From the NCBI RefSeq assembly GCF_028735875.1, contig NZ_CP117834.1, positions 794,001 through 858,000 on the forward strand: a stretch of 64,000 nt of DNA, read 5' to 3'. Numbering within the stretch: position 1 is the first letter of the stretch; each line of letters begins with the position of its first letter. The position numbers were made by a program, and so were the translations under genes. This stretch comes from Shouchella hunanensis (GTDB lineage: Bacteria; Bacillota; Bacilli; Bacillales; Bacillaceae_D). Under the pieces are notes generated by a model, which saw only the letters and a list, made by a program, of their open reading frames with translations, was not told where the DNA came from and did no database searches. Positions 52,671 through 60,132 of this stretch are shown in pieces.

Positions 52671-53429
52671 TTAACGACGTATCGCTTCAAACGTAATAAG
52701 CGACGTTTCCTTCGATGGGGCTTTATCATGAAGATAATCAGCCGACATTTGTATAGATGTAAATCCAGCTTCTTTAAGCATATATGTAAATTCTTCTACT
52801 CCGTACCAATATACCTTAAACTGTTGCAACTCTGTATCAACCTCTTTTCCAGATTGCCACTTCCGGTAGGTTAAATAGGTAAGCGAATATTGGTCTATCC
52901 AGTTCATTTCCACGTCATAAACAGAGAGGGTAATCCCTTCTTTATCACCGAGTTCAACCGTCCTTAACGATTGGCTATCTTCTGAAAACATCTTAGGAAA
53001 ACCTAGATCAATAAGAAGTCGACCACCAGGTGAGAGATGTCGGTAAAAGCGCGTTAACGTCTCCATTGCGTTCTCGCGGCCATTTAACAGAGCAAAAGAG
53101 CCAGTAGGCATAATAATCGCCTCATACATATGCGGCAATTCCAGATTTTCAAGCCTTTGTGTCACGAGAAATGGATCGAGATTCCGTTTCTCACAGTGTT
53201 CCCTACATAAAGCGAGCATATCGTTTGATGCATCTACACCATCCACACATAACTCGTTCTTTAGAAGCGGAATAAGCATTCTACCAGTTCCAACACCTGC
53301 TTCTAATATTCTACCGGTAATGCCTGCTAATCGCTGCTGATAAAACTCAATATCTCCAGACATCGAAAAACCAATTGGTTTTGTTGCTTCATAAAATTGC
53401 GTACTTAGCTTTCCATATTCGGTAAACAT
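52671..53429 (-). CDS. Class I SAM-dependent methyltransferase
   Basis: A 252-residue small-molecule-type methyltransferase (Methyltransf_25-like). Motif I is ILEAGVGTGRML (about 36-47), the acidic GVDASNDML follows, and PTGSFALLNG and LSPGGRLLIDLG mark motifs II/III. Substrate unknown. The start codon lies inside the 3' end of the upstream acetyltransferase gene (25-nt overlap), with GAGGTGGAG ahead of it, so the two are translationally linked and probably act together. Confidence 0.87.
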   Translation of the reverse strand: MFTEYGKLSTQFYEATKPIGFSMSGDIEFYQQRLAGITGRILEAGVGTGRMLIPLLKNELCVDGVDASNDMLALCREHCEKRNLDPFLVTQRLENLELPHMYEAIIMPTGSFALLNGRENAMETLTRFYRHLSPGGRLLIDLGFPKMFSEDSQSLRTVELGDKEGITLSVYDVEMNWIDQYSLTYLTYRKWQSGKEVDTELQQFKVYWYGVEEFTYMLKEAGFTSIQMSADYLHDKAPSKETSLITFEAIRR

Positions 53430-53923
53430 TCACTCTCCACCTCACATATATGTTGATTGAAAAAGTGAGTCATTTTTCTCACTCCAATTTGCTCAGTAAA
53501 TTCACCGTCTGTCCATTCCTCAATGACTTTTCTCCAAAACGTTTGCGCAGGTTTATTCTCTTTTAATTGCGAAACATGCCAACGGCCTTCATAATCTTGG
53601 AAGACCTGTCTAGCAACGAGTCTACCTAAACCCTGTCGGCGATACTTCCTCATAATAAAGAATTCTGCGATCGAATGATAAGGCTGTTGCCTAATCTCAA
53701 TCTGTTTAACAAGAACAAAACCTGCGTAACAATCATCCACAATAACAAAGTACGGATCATGCTTAGGTTTTGTCCAATAATCTAGTAGAGGATAATCCGT
53801 ATAGCGGCCGTTCGATTCTACATCTAAATCAATATACGATGAAAAATCGTGCAAATAAAACTGCACTAAGTTTGAAAGTATTTGCCGCTGTTCCACTTCT
53901 GCTCTTATTAACTGAACATTCAT
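53405..53923 (-). CDS. GNAT-family N-acetyltransferase
   Basis: A 172-residue acetyltransferase with the acetyl-CoA loop RKYRRQGLGRLVAR (about 92-105) and the central AEFFIM strand. The C-terminal ~20 residues extend past the fold and overlap the next gene. The substrate is unknown. Upstream partner of the methyltransferase in a two-gene unit. Confidence 0.85.
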   Translation of the reverse strand: MNVQLIRAEVEQRQILSNLVQFYLHDFSSYIDLDVESNGRYTDYPLLDYWTKPKHDPYFVIVDDCYAGFVLVKQIEIRQQPYHSIAEFFIMRKYRRQGLGRLVARQVFQDYEGRWHVSQLKENKPAQTFWRKVIEEWTDGEFTEQIGVRKMTHFFNQHICEVESECLPNMES

Positions 53924-54060
53924 TTCAACCCTTCCTTTACATTAAAGATCGTGCAACTAATCACCGTGTCCTCGAGTGAATTGAGTGACGCAAGACAAAA
54001 ACCTCCAACTTACCGTCTTAAATTCTTGTAATATACGCATAAACTTCTTGTTTCACCTAG

Positions 54061-55056
54061 TCACTTCAAGTGTAAATGAATAAAAATGGTCTTAACCCAT
54101 TTTTCAAACGATGTATGAATGGGTTGTCCCATCGCATGGAAATAACCCCAATCAAGTACAAGTTGGTGCAATAAATGAATGCGCAAGCGAGATTGAATCT
54201 CTACTAATCGCTGTCCAGTGCTATACTCAAGAATAAATTCGTTTGCAATTATAGGTAGCTCTTGTCTCTGATAAAAAAGAATCATTTTCGTTAAATCTAC
54301 TAATGGATCTGCAAAATAACTATTTGTAAAATCAAATAATCCACTTATTGCCCATTGTCCATCTAGTTGGTCTACAAGGAAGTTTCCTGGTTTAACATCA
54401 CCCATCACAAAACACGGATCATTCATCTTAGAAAAAACGTCGTAGGCACTTTTCAGTTCTCCAAACATCCAACGTTCATCTGCCTCTGTTAATGTTGAAT
54501 ATTTCTTTGCATCATGGAACCAATGGATGATTCGATTAAAGAGCCAGTCTTTGTAACTAGGTTGAAAAGATTCGATAGAATGCTTGAGAGGATGAAGCTC
54601 ACCATACGATAAGCTTTTCCACTCGTGCATTTCTCTTAATACACTAGCTAACGATTTAGCAACAGCAGAATGGTCCTCCATTGTCAACTCATGCGCTACA
54701 TCATGAAGATGCATCCCTCTCATTTTTGGCATGATGCTATAAGAAAATCCAAGAATATCTGTATCATGATGAACAATGTATGGGGTTGGCACCTTTAGAG
54801 ACGTTTTTTCGGCTAAACAATCGATCACATACTTTTCTTCATCTAATTGCCCTTCATAAATTGGGTTTCCTTTTACGATCCACTCACCCTCAGTGGACAC
54901 TATAGCCAGTGTTTGCTTCATTGCCCCTTCCTTTGTCCCATTAAAGCTAAGTACCTTCCCTAGCCCGTGAACAGCGAGCAGCTCATTCATTTGCGCTTTT
55001 GTCGGGAGAGCAATCGCCTGAGATGCAAATAAAAGTTTCGCAGTCAATTCCACCAC
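54061..55056 (-). CDS. Aminoglycoside phosphotransferase-fold kinase (APH family)
   Basis: A 331-residue kinase-like protein. The catalytic loop is CFVMGDVKPGNFLV (D and N present; the usual HGD is MGD) and the metal aspartate is in SGLFDFTNSYFADPLVDL. APH-fold proteins include antibiotic, homoserine, choline and fructosamine kinases, so resistance should not be assumed. It probably starts at one of two consecutive GTG codons. Monocistronic. The downstream intergenic region (minus strand) shows no obvious terminator. Confidence 0.82.
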   Translation of the reverse strand: MVELTAKLLFASQAIALPTKAQMNELLAVHGLGKVLSFNGTKEGAMKQTLAIVSTEGEWIVKGNPIYEGQLDEEKYVIDCLAEKTSLKVPTPYIVHHDTDILGFSYSIMPKMRGMHLHDVAHELTMEDHSAVAKSLASVLREMHEWKSLSYGELHPLKHSIESFQPSYKDWLFNRIIHWFHDAKKYSTLTEADERWMFGELKSAYDVFSKMNDPCFVMGDVKPGNFLVDQLDGQWAISGLFDFTNSYFADPLVDLTKMILFYQRQELPIIANEFILEYSTGQRLVEIQSRLRIHLLHQLVLDWGYFHAMGQPIHTSFEKWVKTIFIHLHLK

Positions 55057-55179
55057 ATCCTTATAAAAAAAAACCGAATCGATTGTATTCTACATATTCG
55101 ATCGAATTCCTTTTTTTAAAACAAAATGAAGTGTACGGTAAGCCGTTCTGTAGAACTGGTTAAAATCGATTGAATAGGG

Positions 55180-55185
55180 TATACT
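55180..55185 (+). promoter_or_regulatory. Antitoxin RNA promoter (-10)
   Basis: TATACT with a CTGGTT-like -35 about 17-18 nt upstream. It would start an RNA near 55192 that reads toward the toxin gene end. Confidence 0.45.
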
Positions 55186-55207
55186 AACTAGACAAACAAC
55201 GTAAACT

Positions 55208-55239
55208 AAAAAACCGCCTAGTGTGCGACCACTAGACGG
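55208..55239 (-). terminator. Toxin mRNA terminator
   Basis: On the minus strand CCGTCTAGTG-loop-CACTAGGCGG (one G-T pair) then TTTTTT. It lies about 80-110 nt beyond the toxin stop, so the toxin mRNA has a long structured 3' UTR. Confidence 0.75.
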
Positions 55240-55282
55240 GCGTCGAATCCCACATAGAGTGGGAACTGGCGCAAGAAGAGAG

Positions 55283-55330
55283 TTAAGTCCTCCTGAGCCG
55301 TCAACTCATCGTGGGGACTTAATTTTTTTT
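55283..55330 (+). terminator. Antisense RNA terminator
   Basis: Stem TTAAGTCC / GGACTTAA with an inner TGAG / CTCA stem and a T8 tail. The tail lies over the last codons of the toxin gene. Confidence 0.8.
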
Positions 55331-55414
55331 AATCAGCAAAAGCACCAACGTCACTAAGGCAAGAATAAACATCCCAAACCCTAAAGCTAAACTAAGTGCT
55401 TCAAAAACCGACAC
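55319..55414 (-). CDS. Hol-Tox/TxpA-like type I toxin peptide
   Basis: A 31-residue hydrophobic peptide starting SVFEALSLALGFGMFIL and ending LLLIKKN (one membrane helix, basic C-terminus). This is the pattern of the putative holin-like toxin (BsrG, BsrE, TxpA) family: SVxEAL start, FGxFI, then KK tail. The start is GTG with GAGGGGG 5-7 nt upstream; no in-frame ATG is available. The 5' UTR (minus strand) contains GTGGGGA at 55445-55451, complementary to TCCCCAC just after the stop (55311-55317), plus a flanking CTCAT/ATGAG pairing. This is a long-range 5'-3' interaction as in BsrG mRNA. It acts on the membrane. Confidence 0.8.
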   Translation of the reverse strand: MSVFEALSLALGFGMFILALVTLVLLLIKKN

Positions 55415-55476
55415 GGCATCACCCCCTCTCGAGAGTGCTACCAATCCCCACAACTATGAGTTATTCAACTCCTCTT

Positions 55477-55482
55477 ATGATA
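55477..55482 (-). promoter_or_regulatory. Toxin promoter (extended -10)
   Basis: On the minus strand TGGTATCAT, a TGn-extended -10, about 60 nt before the toxin start. The -35 is weak. It sits 34 nt downstream of the upstream MFS gene stop. Confidence 0.5.
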
Positions 55483-55515
55483 CCATCATTTTGCCACCTA
55501 ACGGCTAGTTTTCCT

Positions 55516-56751
55516 CTAGATGTATCCGTCTTGTTTTTCAACTTCCCTTAACTGACGCATGGATGCTTTTATTTGCAGTCGTCGCACCAATTGGAAAAAG
55601 AAGAGAGCAAACCCTATATACACAAATCCAATAACGAATGCCATTTGAAAAGCAGTGAACCATTCACTTAAAAACCCACCAGCCATCATCGCCAGTCCCA
55701 TTGCACTCGTCTGTACCATGGACAAAGTGCCTGATAGCACGCCCCGTTTTGATGGAGGAAGGATTTTCATTAAAACTGTATCAAAGCATATCGTGCTAAT
55801 TCCCCCTACAAACGTAATGCTAACCGCTACAATCAGCGCCTGTATAAAGAAGACTGACTGACTTAACAAAAGATGCCCGACTCCTTCAAGCGCAATCATA
55901 ATAACCCCTATCGTTAAATAGCTTTTTTTCAGATAAGGGGTCATCTTTGAACTAAGTACAAAACCAAGGCCAAGAGCAGCATACATGAGACCAACGCCAA
56001 GTTCACCTCGGTCAAATTCATCAAGAGCGATCATATTCATCACGATATTATCGATCCCATTTGCAAGAGGCATAAGAAGCATCATGATAAAAAAAACTTG
56101 TAACACGCGTATGCCAACAAACCACTTCATTGTTTGTAAAACAGGTAAGTGTACAGTTGTTACTAGCTTCTGTTCTCGTGTTTTAACGGACAAAATCGGT
56201 TTTAACACAGCTGCTGCAAAGAGCAAACAACTTCCATTCAATAAAAATAAGACGTTCGTCCCTATCCAAAACGCAAACAGGCCACCGGTTAAGGAACCAA
56301 ACACAAGCGTATAGCCAATCAAATGTTGCTCCATTCCGTTAACGTGCAAAAGATTCTTTCTTTGGACAAGGTCTGGGATCGCTGCAAACCGAACAGGTCG
56401 ATAGAAAGCATTGCCAATAGCAATGAGAAAGGTACTGATATACAGCCATGGTACGTCTCCCGTACTAATCGCCACAAGTGGCAATAAAGCAAATGGGGCA
56501 CGAATCAACGCTGACAAACTCATCAGTTTAATTTTATGAAATCGATCCGCCAACACGCCGCTTATTGGCGCAAGTAGAATTGTTGGCAAAACTTGCAATG
56601 AGAGCAAGATTCCTAATGCAAATCCTGAGCCTGTTAATTGAAAGACAAGGGCAAATGAAGCGACTTGAGCGAACCGATGGCCGATCTCAATAAAAAGTGA
56701 ACTCCAAAACAGATACGAATACTCTTTCTCTTTTTTTAGTATACTCGCCAT
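55516..56751 (-). CDS. MFS transporter, controlled by adjacent ArsR regulator
   Basis: A 411-residue membrane protein with 12 hydrophobic segments (MFS_3-like; SGVLADRFHKIKLM between helices 2 and 3; FRYPVRFAAIPDLVQRKNLL-like region, here FYRPVRFAAIPDLV). Likely an exporter. A 28-bp sequence at 56763-56790, just upstream, is nearly the same as one before the ArsR gene, so it is a probable regulon target. The 58-nt gap to the ArsR gene contains the ArsR gene's hairpin terminator. Substrate unknown. Confidence 0.88.
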   Translation of the reverse strand: MASILKKEKEYSYLFWSSLFIEIGHRFAQVASFALVFQLTGSGFALGILLSLQVLPTILLAPISGVLADRFHKIKLMSLSALIRAPFALLPLVAISTGDVPWLYISTFLIAIGNAFYRPVRFAAIPDLVQRKNLLHVNGMEQHLIGYTLVFGSLTGGLFAFWIGTNVLFLLNGSCLLFAAAVLKPILSVKTREQKLVTTVHLPVLQTMKWFVGIRVLQVFFIMMLLMPLANGIDNIVMNMIALDEFDRGELGVGLMYAALGLGFVLSSKMTPYLKKSYLTIGVIMIALEGVGHLLLSQSVFFIQALIVAVSITFVGGISTICFDTVLMKILPPSKRGVLSGTLSMVQTSAMGLAMMAGGFLSEWFTAFQMAFVIGFVYIGFALFFFQLVRRLQIKASMRQLREVEKQDGYI

Positions 56752-56762
56752 ATTACACCTCT

Positions 56763-56790
56763 ATCTAATTAGACAATTATCAAAATAGAT
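56763..56790. promoter_or_regulatory. ArsR-family operator upstream of MFS gene
   Basis: A 28-bp element (ATCTAATTAGA ... AAATAGAT) matching the element before the arsR gene at 25 of 28 positions. The conserved ends ATCTA / TAGAT suggest a dyad with 16-18-nt spacing. Confidence 0.65.
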
Positions 56791-56793
56791 TCC

Positions 56794-56834
56794 GAAAAAG
56801 AGAACCTGCTTAAACAGGCCACATCTCTTTCGGA
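56794..56834 (-). terminator. ArsR gene terminator
   Basis: On the minus strand CCGAAAGAGA ... TCTCTTTTTCGG form a long stem with an inner CCTG / CAGG hairpin; it includes the stop codon and a T5 stretch. Confidence 0.55.
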
Positions 56835-57382
56835 TTTAATTCATATTGCTGTTCATCTCGGTACATGAAATGAGACATAATCAGTTCTCTTCTAATCGTT
56901 GCGTAATCACTGTTGTATCGTTTAATCACTTGATTGACGTCTGTTTCAGCATACTGCCGTCCTTCATCGAATTGCCGTGCAATCACTTCAAGAATAATGA
57001 GCCTTTTTTTCCGTTGCGCCGGAAGATGGCTTAACATTCCCTCTCGATCGAAAAAGCTTTTTACAATGGCTGCTTTTTCCTCAGACGGTACATCAAAATA
57101 CTCAAACCGGTCTTCTCCACCGATACGGATTATAGCCTCTGCCATTTGCTTTAGCTTCGATTCATTCAAATGAAAATAGATCGTATTCTTGTCTCTTCTT
57201 TGATAAATCACATCAATTTCTTTTAGCTTTGTTAAGTGATGGGAAATGGTCGGTGGAGTGAGTCCGAGTTTACCTGCAATGGCACCATTGTGGAGTGGCC
57301 CTGCTTTTAACATGCTAATAATTTGAATTCTTGTCTTATCTCCAAGCGTTTTATGAAAATGAACCATTCGACTTAATTGCAT
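56810..57382 (-). CDS. ArsR-family regulator with DUF2087 domain
   Basis: A 190-residue regulator. The winged HTH (about 5-75, GAIAGKLGLTPPTISHHLTKLKEIDVI) is of ArsR type but lacks the metal-binding ELCVC motif. The C-terminal half (about 115-185, QRKKRLIILEVIARQF ... YAETDVNQVIKRYNSDYATIRRELI) is DUF2087, often found fused to such HTH domains. It is next to a divergent-in-function MFS gene on the same strand. A 28-bp operator-like element occurs before both genes, suggesting autorepression and control of the transporter. The ligand is unknown. Confidence 0.88.
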   Translation of the reverse strand: MQLSRMVHFHKTLGDKTRIQIISMLKAGPLHNGAIAGKLGLTPPTISHHLTKLKEIDVIYQRRDKNTIYFHLNESKLKQMAEAIIRIGGEDRFEYFDVPSEEKAAIVKSFFDREGMLSHLPAQRKKRLIILEVIARQFDEGRQYAETDVNQVIKRYNSDYATIRRELIMSHFMYRDEQQYELNPKEMWPV

Positions 57383-57393
57383 GATATCCCTCC

Positions 57394-57421
57394 ATCTAAT
57401 TAGATAATAATCGAAATAGAT
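57394..57421. promoter_or_regulatory. ArsR-family operator upstream of arsR-like gene
   Basis: Begins with the perfect 12-bp palindrome ATCTAATTAGAT, then AAATAGAT at its right end; nearly identical to the element at 56763. It lies 12 nt before the gene's start codon, overlapping the leader. Confidence 0.7.
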
Positions 57422-57453
57422 GGAAATGAAAAGAGAAACCTTTCCTTTTCCCC

Positions 57454-58350
57454 TTAAAAAATCATTGAACGCGCAATAATGTCATCGCTTTTACATCGTG
57501 TGGCGTCAAATATGGTCATTCCCGTTCGTTCTAAAAACGATTTAACCACTACATAACCGACTGCATAGCCAGCAGCGAATGAAAGACCAACTCGCTGATA
57601 GCCCTTCTCTGTTGCATAGGGGTCGCCAAACATATAGCTACTTACTTCTGCAAAACCTGTTACGTGCAAAGCATCTTTTATGACAGAAATGGAATACCTT
57701 AAATCCTCATCATCTAAGCCTGTTACCCATGGACCAAGCTGCTCTTTTCCATAAAGTGTTTCTACGAATACATCTGCTAATCCTTCGATAACTAGGTATT
57801 CACCTACGGTTACATTACCATGACTCCAATCAAAATAAGAAAAACGCACATTATGATGAAATTCATGGGCAAGTAACCCCTCAAAACGAGAGGTATTTCG
57901 ATCATTCGGAAAGAGATGTACCATTAAATAACCTGGAATTCCACCGAATCCTGTATACCCATCGAGATGGTTCAATTTAACTTCATCTGCTAAATAAATT
58001 CCTAAATAAATGTTATCAGCTTTCAGTTCTAAACCTTGACCATTTACTACTTCCAGTAAATAATGGAGTGTCGTCTTCCCACGATCGACTATGTTCATGT
58101 TTCGTAACCGCTTTACTCCTTTTTCCAAAGTGTGTCGGTCATCTAAGTTAGCGAAACCTAACATGTCTGCTGCATAGATAACGTCATAGCCATTCGGTTC
58201 CTTTGCCTTCATCGGTACTTGCAAGTGAGCCCACATCATCTTTAATGGCTCCATCATTTTATAGCGAAAAAAATGCTGTCTTTGCTCCAACGATGCTAAC
58301 TGTATTAACTCCTCGTACTGTTGCAATGGATCGTTTACCTTTATGATCAT
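57454..58350 (-). CDS. DUF2268 putative zinc-dependent protease (YjaZ-like)
   Basis: A 298-residue protein with the zinc-protease helix LLAHEFHHNVRF (HExxH at about 167-171) followed by EGLADVFVETLYG, where the Glu is the likely third ligand (gluzincin-like arrangement). It resembles B. subtilis YjaZ (DUF2268). No signal peptide or membrane helix. Function is unproven in the family. It stands alone; the ATG follows AGGAGGGG-like sequence (CCCCTCCT on the plus strand). Confidence 0.85.
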   Translation of the reverse strand: MIIKVNDPLQQYEELIQLASLEQRQHFFRYKMMEPLKMMWAHLQVPMKAKEPNGYDVIYAADMLGFANLDDRHTLEKGVKRLRNMNIVDRGKTTLHYLLEVVNGQGLELKADNIYLGIYLADEVKLNHLDGYTGFGGIPGYLMVHLFPNDRNTSRFEGLLAHEFHHNVRFSYFDWSHGNVTVGEYLVIEGLADVFVETLYGKEQLGPWVTGLDDEDLRYSISVIKDALHVTGFAEVSSYMFGDPYATEKGYQRVGLSFAAGYAVGYVVVKSFLERTGMTIFDATRCKSDDIIARSMIF

Positions 58351-58736
58351 ATTATCCCCTCCTACGCTTACGATAGTGGATGACGTAACGTAAAGGTCAA
58401 CATAAAAAAGAATTGCGCGTGCATCAAATGCATTTACTTTTATAAAGGCATTTGCTATAGTAAAAACACGAATTACGCGGATATAAATTTTCTAAATAGT
58501 TAATTTATAATTCGCATTGCTCGAAACAAAAAATCCGCAAAAACCCTTTTGTTTCGCTAAAGGAATTTAGTTTTAAAAAGCGAATACAAAAAAACGAATC
58601 TTTTTTTAATGAACAGGCATGAATTCTTCTGTCATTGCCTAAGATGAAGATAGAGTATTTCTTCATCGTAAGCAAAAGGTTTGCGATTATGTGAAAACAG
58701 GTACACACTAGAGTGAAAGGCGAAAGGGTGATAAGG
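58351..58736. other. AT-rich gap, 385 bp
   Basis: No supported gene. It includes imperfect copies of short CGAATT/GCG strings and no clear promoter pair. A minus-strand open frame (58505-58750) lacks an RBS and is rejected. Confidence 0.4.
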
Positions 58737-58961
58737 ATGGAACAAGCCATTGTTTATGATCTTCTTAATCAACAATTTTTACATGCCTTAAAAGAATTGG
58801 CAGCGCGGCCAGATGATGAAGACCAACAAATGGCAGCTGACATATTGGGCTTACTTATGAAAAACCCTCAAGCTATCCATGTCATTGATAGCGACTATAA
58901 AGAAGCAACGATTATGGCGTGCTGGTCACCTCAGTTAACCAATCAATCTCACTGCACATAA
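58737..58961 (+). CDS. Small protein of unknown function
   Basis: A 74-residue soluble acidic protein, mostly helical in the first 50 residues (EQAIVYDLLNQQFLHALKEL; DDEDQQMAADILGLLMKN) with a short C-terminal tail. Not recognised. The ATG has AAAGGG 8 nt upstream; a GTG eight codons earlier is possible. It has its own terminator downstream, which supports it being a real gene. Confidence 0.55.
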   Translation: MEQAIVYDLLNQQFLHALKELAARPDDEDQQMAADILGLLMKNPQAIHVIDSDYKEATIMACWSPQLTNQSHCT

Positions 58962-58991
58962 TACTTAAAAGAATAGAGGAACATGTCTTTT

Positions 58992-59022
58992 GCTCATCGA
59001 CTAGGTTGATGAGCTTTTTTTT
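58992..59022 (+). terminator. Terminator after small unknown gene
   Basis: Perfect 7-bp stem GCTCATC / GATGAGC with a 9-nt loop and a T8 run. Confidence 0.85.
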
Positions 59023-59052
59023 AGCAAGCACACGCGTCAGCTATCTTCCCTG

Positions 59053-59081
59053 TTGTCTTTTTTCATGATATCGTGTACAAT
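59053..59081 (+). promoter_or_regulatory. EamA gene promoter
   Basis: TTGTCT, 17-nt spacer, TACAAT. The predicted start near 59088 gives a 5' leader of about 130 nt ahead of the transporter gene, with two hairpin terminators in it. Confidence 0.65.
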
Positions 59082-59137
59082 CAAAAACGGTTAAACCTTA
59101 TACTATGAACAAAAGTTTTTAACTTGTGGACCTTTTC

Positions 59138-59195
59138 AGAGCAATAACTGCTCTTTTTCCGCCACACTGGGCTTCGTGCCTAGTGTGGCTTTTTT
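59138..59195 (+). promoter_or_regulatory. Tandem terminator leader of EamA gene (possible attenuator)
   Basis: Two successive hairpins with T-runs lie in the 5' leader: AGAGCA / TGCTCT (59138-59154) and GCCACACTGGGC / GCCTAGTGTGGC (59161-59189), the second followed by TTTTTT. An intrinsic terminator between promoter and start codon implies conditional readthrough. I cannot match it to a known riboswitch or T-box. Confidence 0.6.
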
Positions 59196-59218
59196 ATGTA
59201 TTTAAGGGAGGTAAAAAA

Positions 59219-60118
59219 ATGAAATCAACATGGCTCTATTCATTAGCTGTATTAATTGGCGGTGCCTGCTTTGGCATTTTATCCACTTTTGTTAAAATTG
59301 GTTACGGACAAGGGGCTGATCTTGTTCATGTCGTCATGACACAGTTCTTTTTTGGCTTTATCATTTTAGCAATTTTACTGTTATTCTCAGCCCGAAAAAA
59401 GATTCCGATAAAGATGGTATTGGCTCTACTTGCCTGTGGTATTCCAACAGGGCTTACAGGAATCTTCTATTATCATTCGTTGCAAACATTAGATGCGTCA
59501 CTTGCCGTTATTTTCTTGTTTCAATTTGTATGGATTGGTTCTTTTTACGAATTTATTTTCGCTAAAAAAATACCATCAAAACGACGCCTTCTTTCCATTG
59601 TCGTTTTAATAGCGGGCTCCGTTTTAGCAGCTGGCGTTTTACAGAGTGCTGTACAATTTGATTGGGTTGGTGCATTCTGGGCGTTGCTTAGTGCGTTTTG
59701 CTCTGCTTTATTTATGTATGTGACTGGAGTAGTTGGTACGGATGTTCCTGTTGTCCAGAAAGGGTTCATTATTTCCATCGGTGGATTTCTTTTATCTGCG
59801 ATCATTCTTGTCCCGACCGCAGAAACGCTTTCATTCACTGGAATTGAGACGGGGTTTATCGGCATAGCTTTTTTACTTGGCTTATTTGGCATAGTCTTGC
59901 CGCCACTCATGTTTTCAATTGGCATGCCAAAGATTGGTTCTGGTCTAGGCGCCATTCTTTCTACAGCAGAACTACCTGTTGCGCTTATTTTGTCCATTGC
60001 GTTACTCGGGGAAACCATTTTACCGATGCAATGGGCCGGTGTAGCGATTATCTTCGCGGGTATTTTCTATGGAAACGTTGAACGAAAAAAAGTCAGATAT
60101 GAGTACGCAAGAGAATAA
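59219..60118 (+). CDS. EamA/DMT-family transporter
   Basis: A 299-residue drug/metabolite transporter with 10 helices in two EamA halves (about 5-140 and 150-290). The LQTLDASLAVIFLFQFVWIG and STAELPVALILSIALLGE-like segments are typical of each half. The start was fixed by AGGGAGG 7 nt upstream; the frame is open further but crosses the leader terminator. It exports or imports small metabolites, likely under the leader's control. Its 3' end overlaps a terminator shared with the convergent gene. Confidence 0.9.
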   Translation: MKSTWLYSLAVLIGGACFGILSTFVKIGYGQGADLVHVVMTQFFFGFIILAILLLFSARKKIPIKMVLALLACGIPTGLTGIFYYHSLQTLDASLAVIFLFQFVWIGSFYEFIFAKKIPSKRRLLSIVVLIAGSVLAAGVLQSAVQFDWVGAFWALLSAFCSALFMYVTGVVGTDVPVVQKGFIISIGGFLLSAIILVPTAETLSFTGIETGFIGIAFLLGLFGIVLPPLMFSIGMPKIGSGLGAILSTAELPVALILSIALLGETILPMQWAGVAIIFAGIFYGNVERKKVRYEYARE

Positions 60119-60132
60119 CCTTGCGTACTTTT
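60102..60132. terminator. Bidirectional terminator
   Basis: A 10-bp perfect stem AGTACGCAAG / CTTGCGTACT with an 8-nt loop; includes the stop of the EamA gene and lies next to the GNAT stop. Confidence 0.75.

Larger units (their letters stand above)
55192..55330 (+). ncRNA. Putative antisense RNA antitoxin
   Basis: A self-terminating RNA of about 140 nt is predicted from the TATACT box to a strong terminator at 55283-55330. It contains the hairpins CCGCCTAGTG / CACTAGACGG (55214-55239) and CCCAC-N5-GTGGG (near 55250-55264). It is fully antisense to the 3' half of the toxin mRNA, including the last 12 nt of its ORF. This matches RatA, SR4 and SR5 antitoxins of B. subtilis type I systems. The exact 5' end is inferred. 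Confidence 0.65.

Noticed and set aside
58505-58750. 81-residue minus-strand open frame
   Set aside because: No RBS, AT-rich content and odd Phe/Cys-rich composition; it overlaps the promoter region of the small plus-strand gene.
59088-59195. T-box or known riboswitch in the EamA leader
   Set aside because: No GGTGGNACCGCG T-box sequence and no aptamer core of a known class; only the terminator hairpins are supported.
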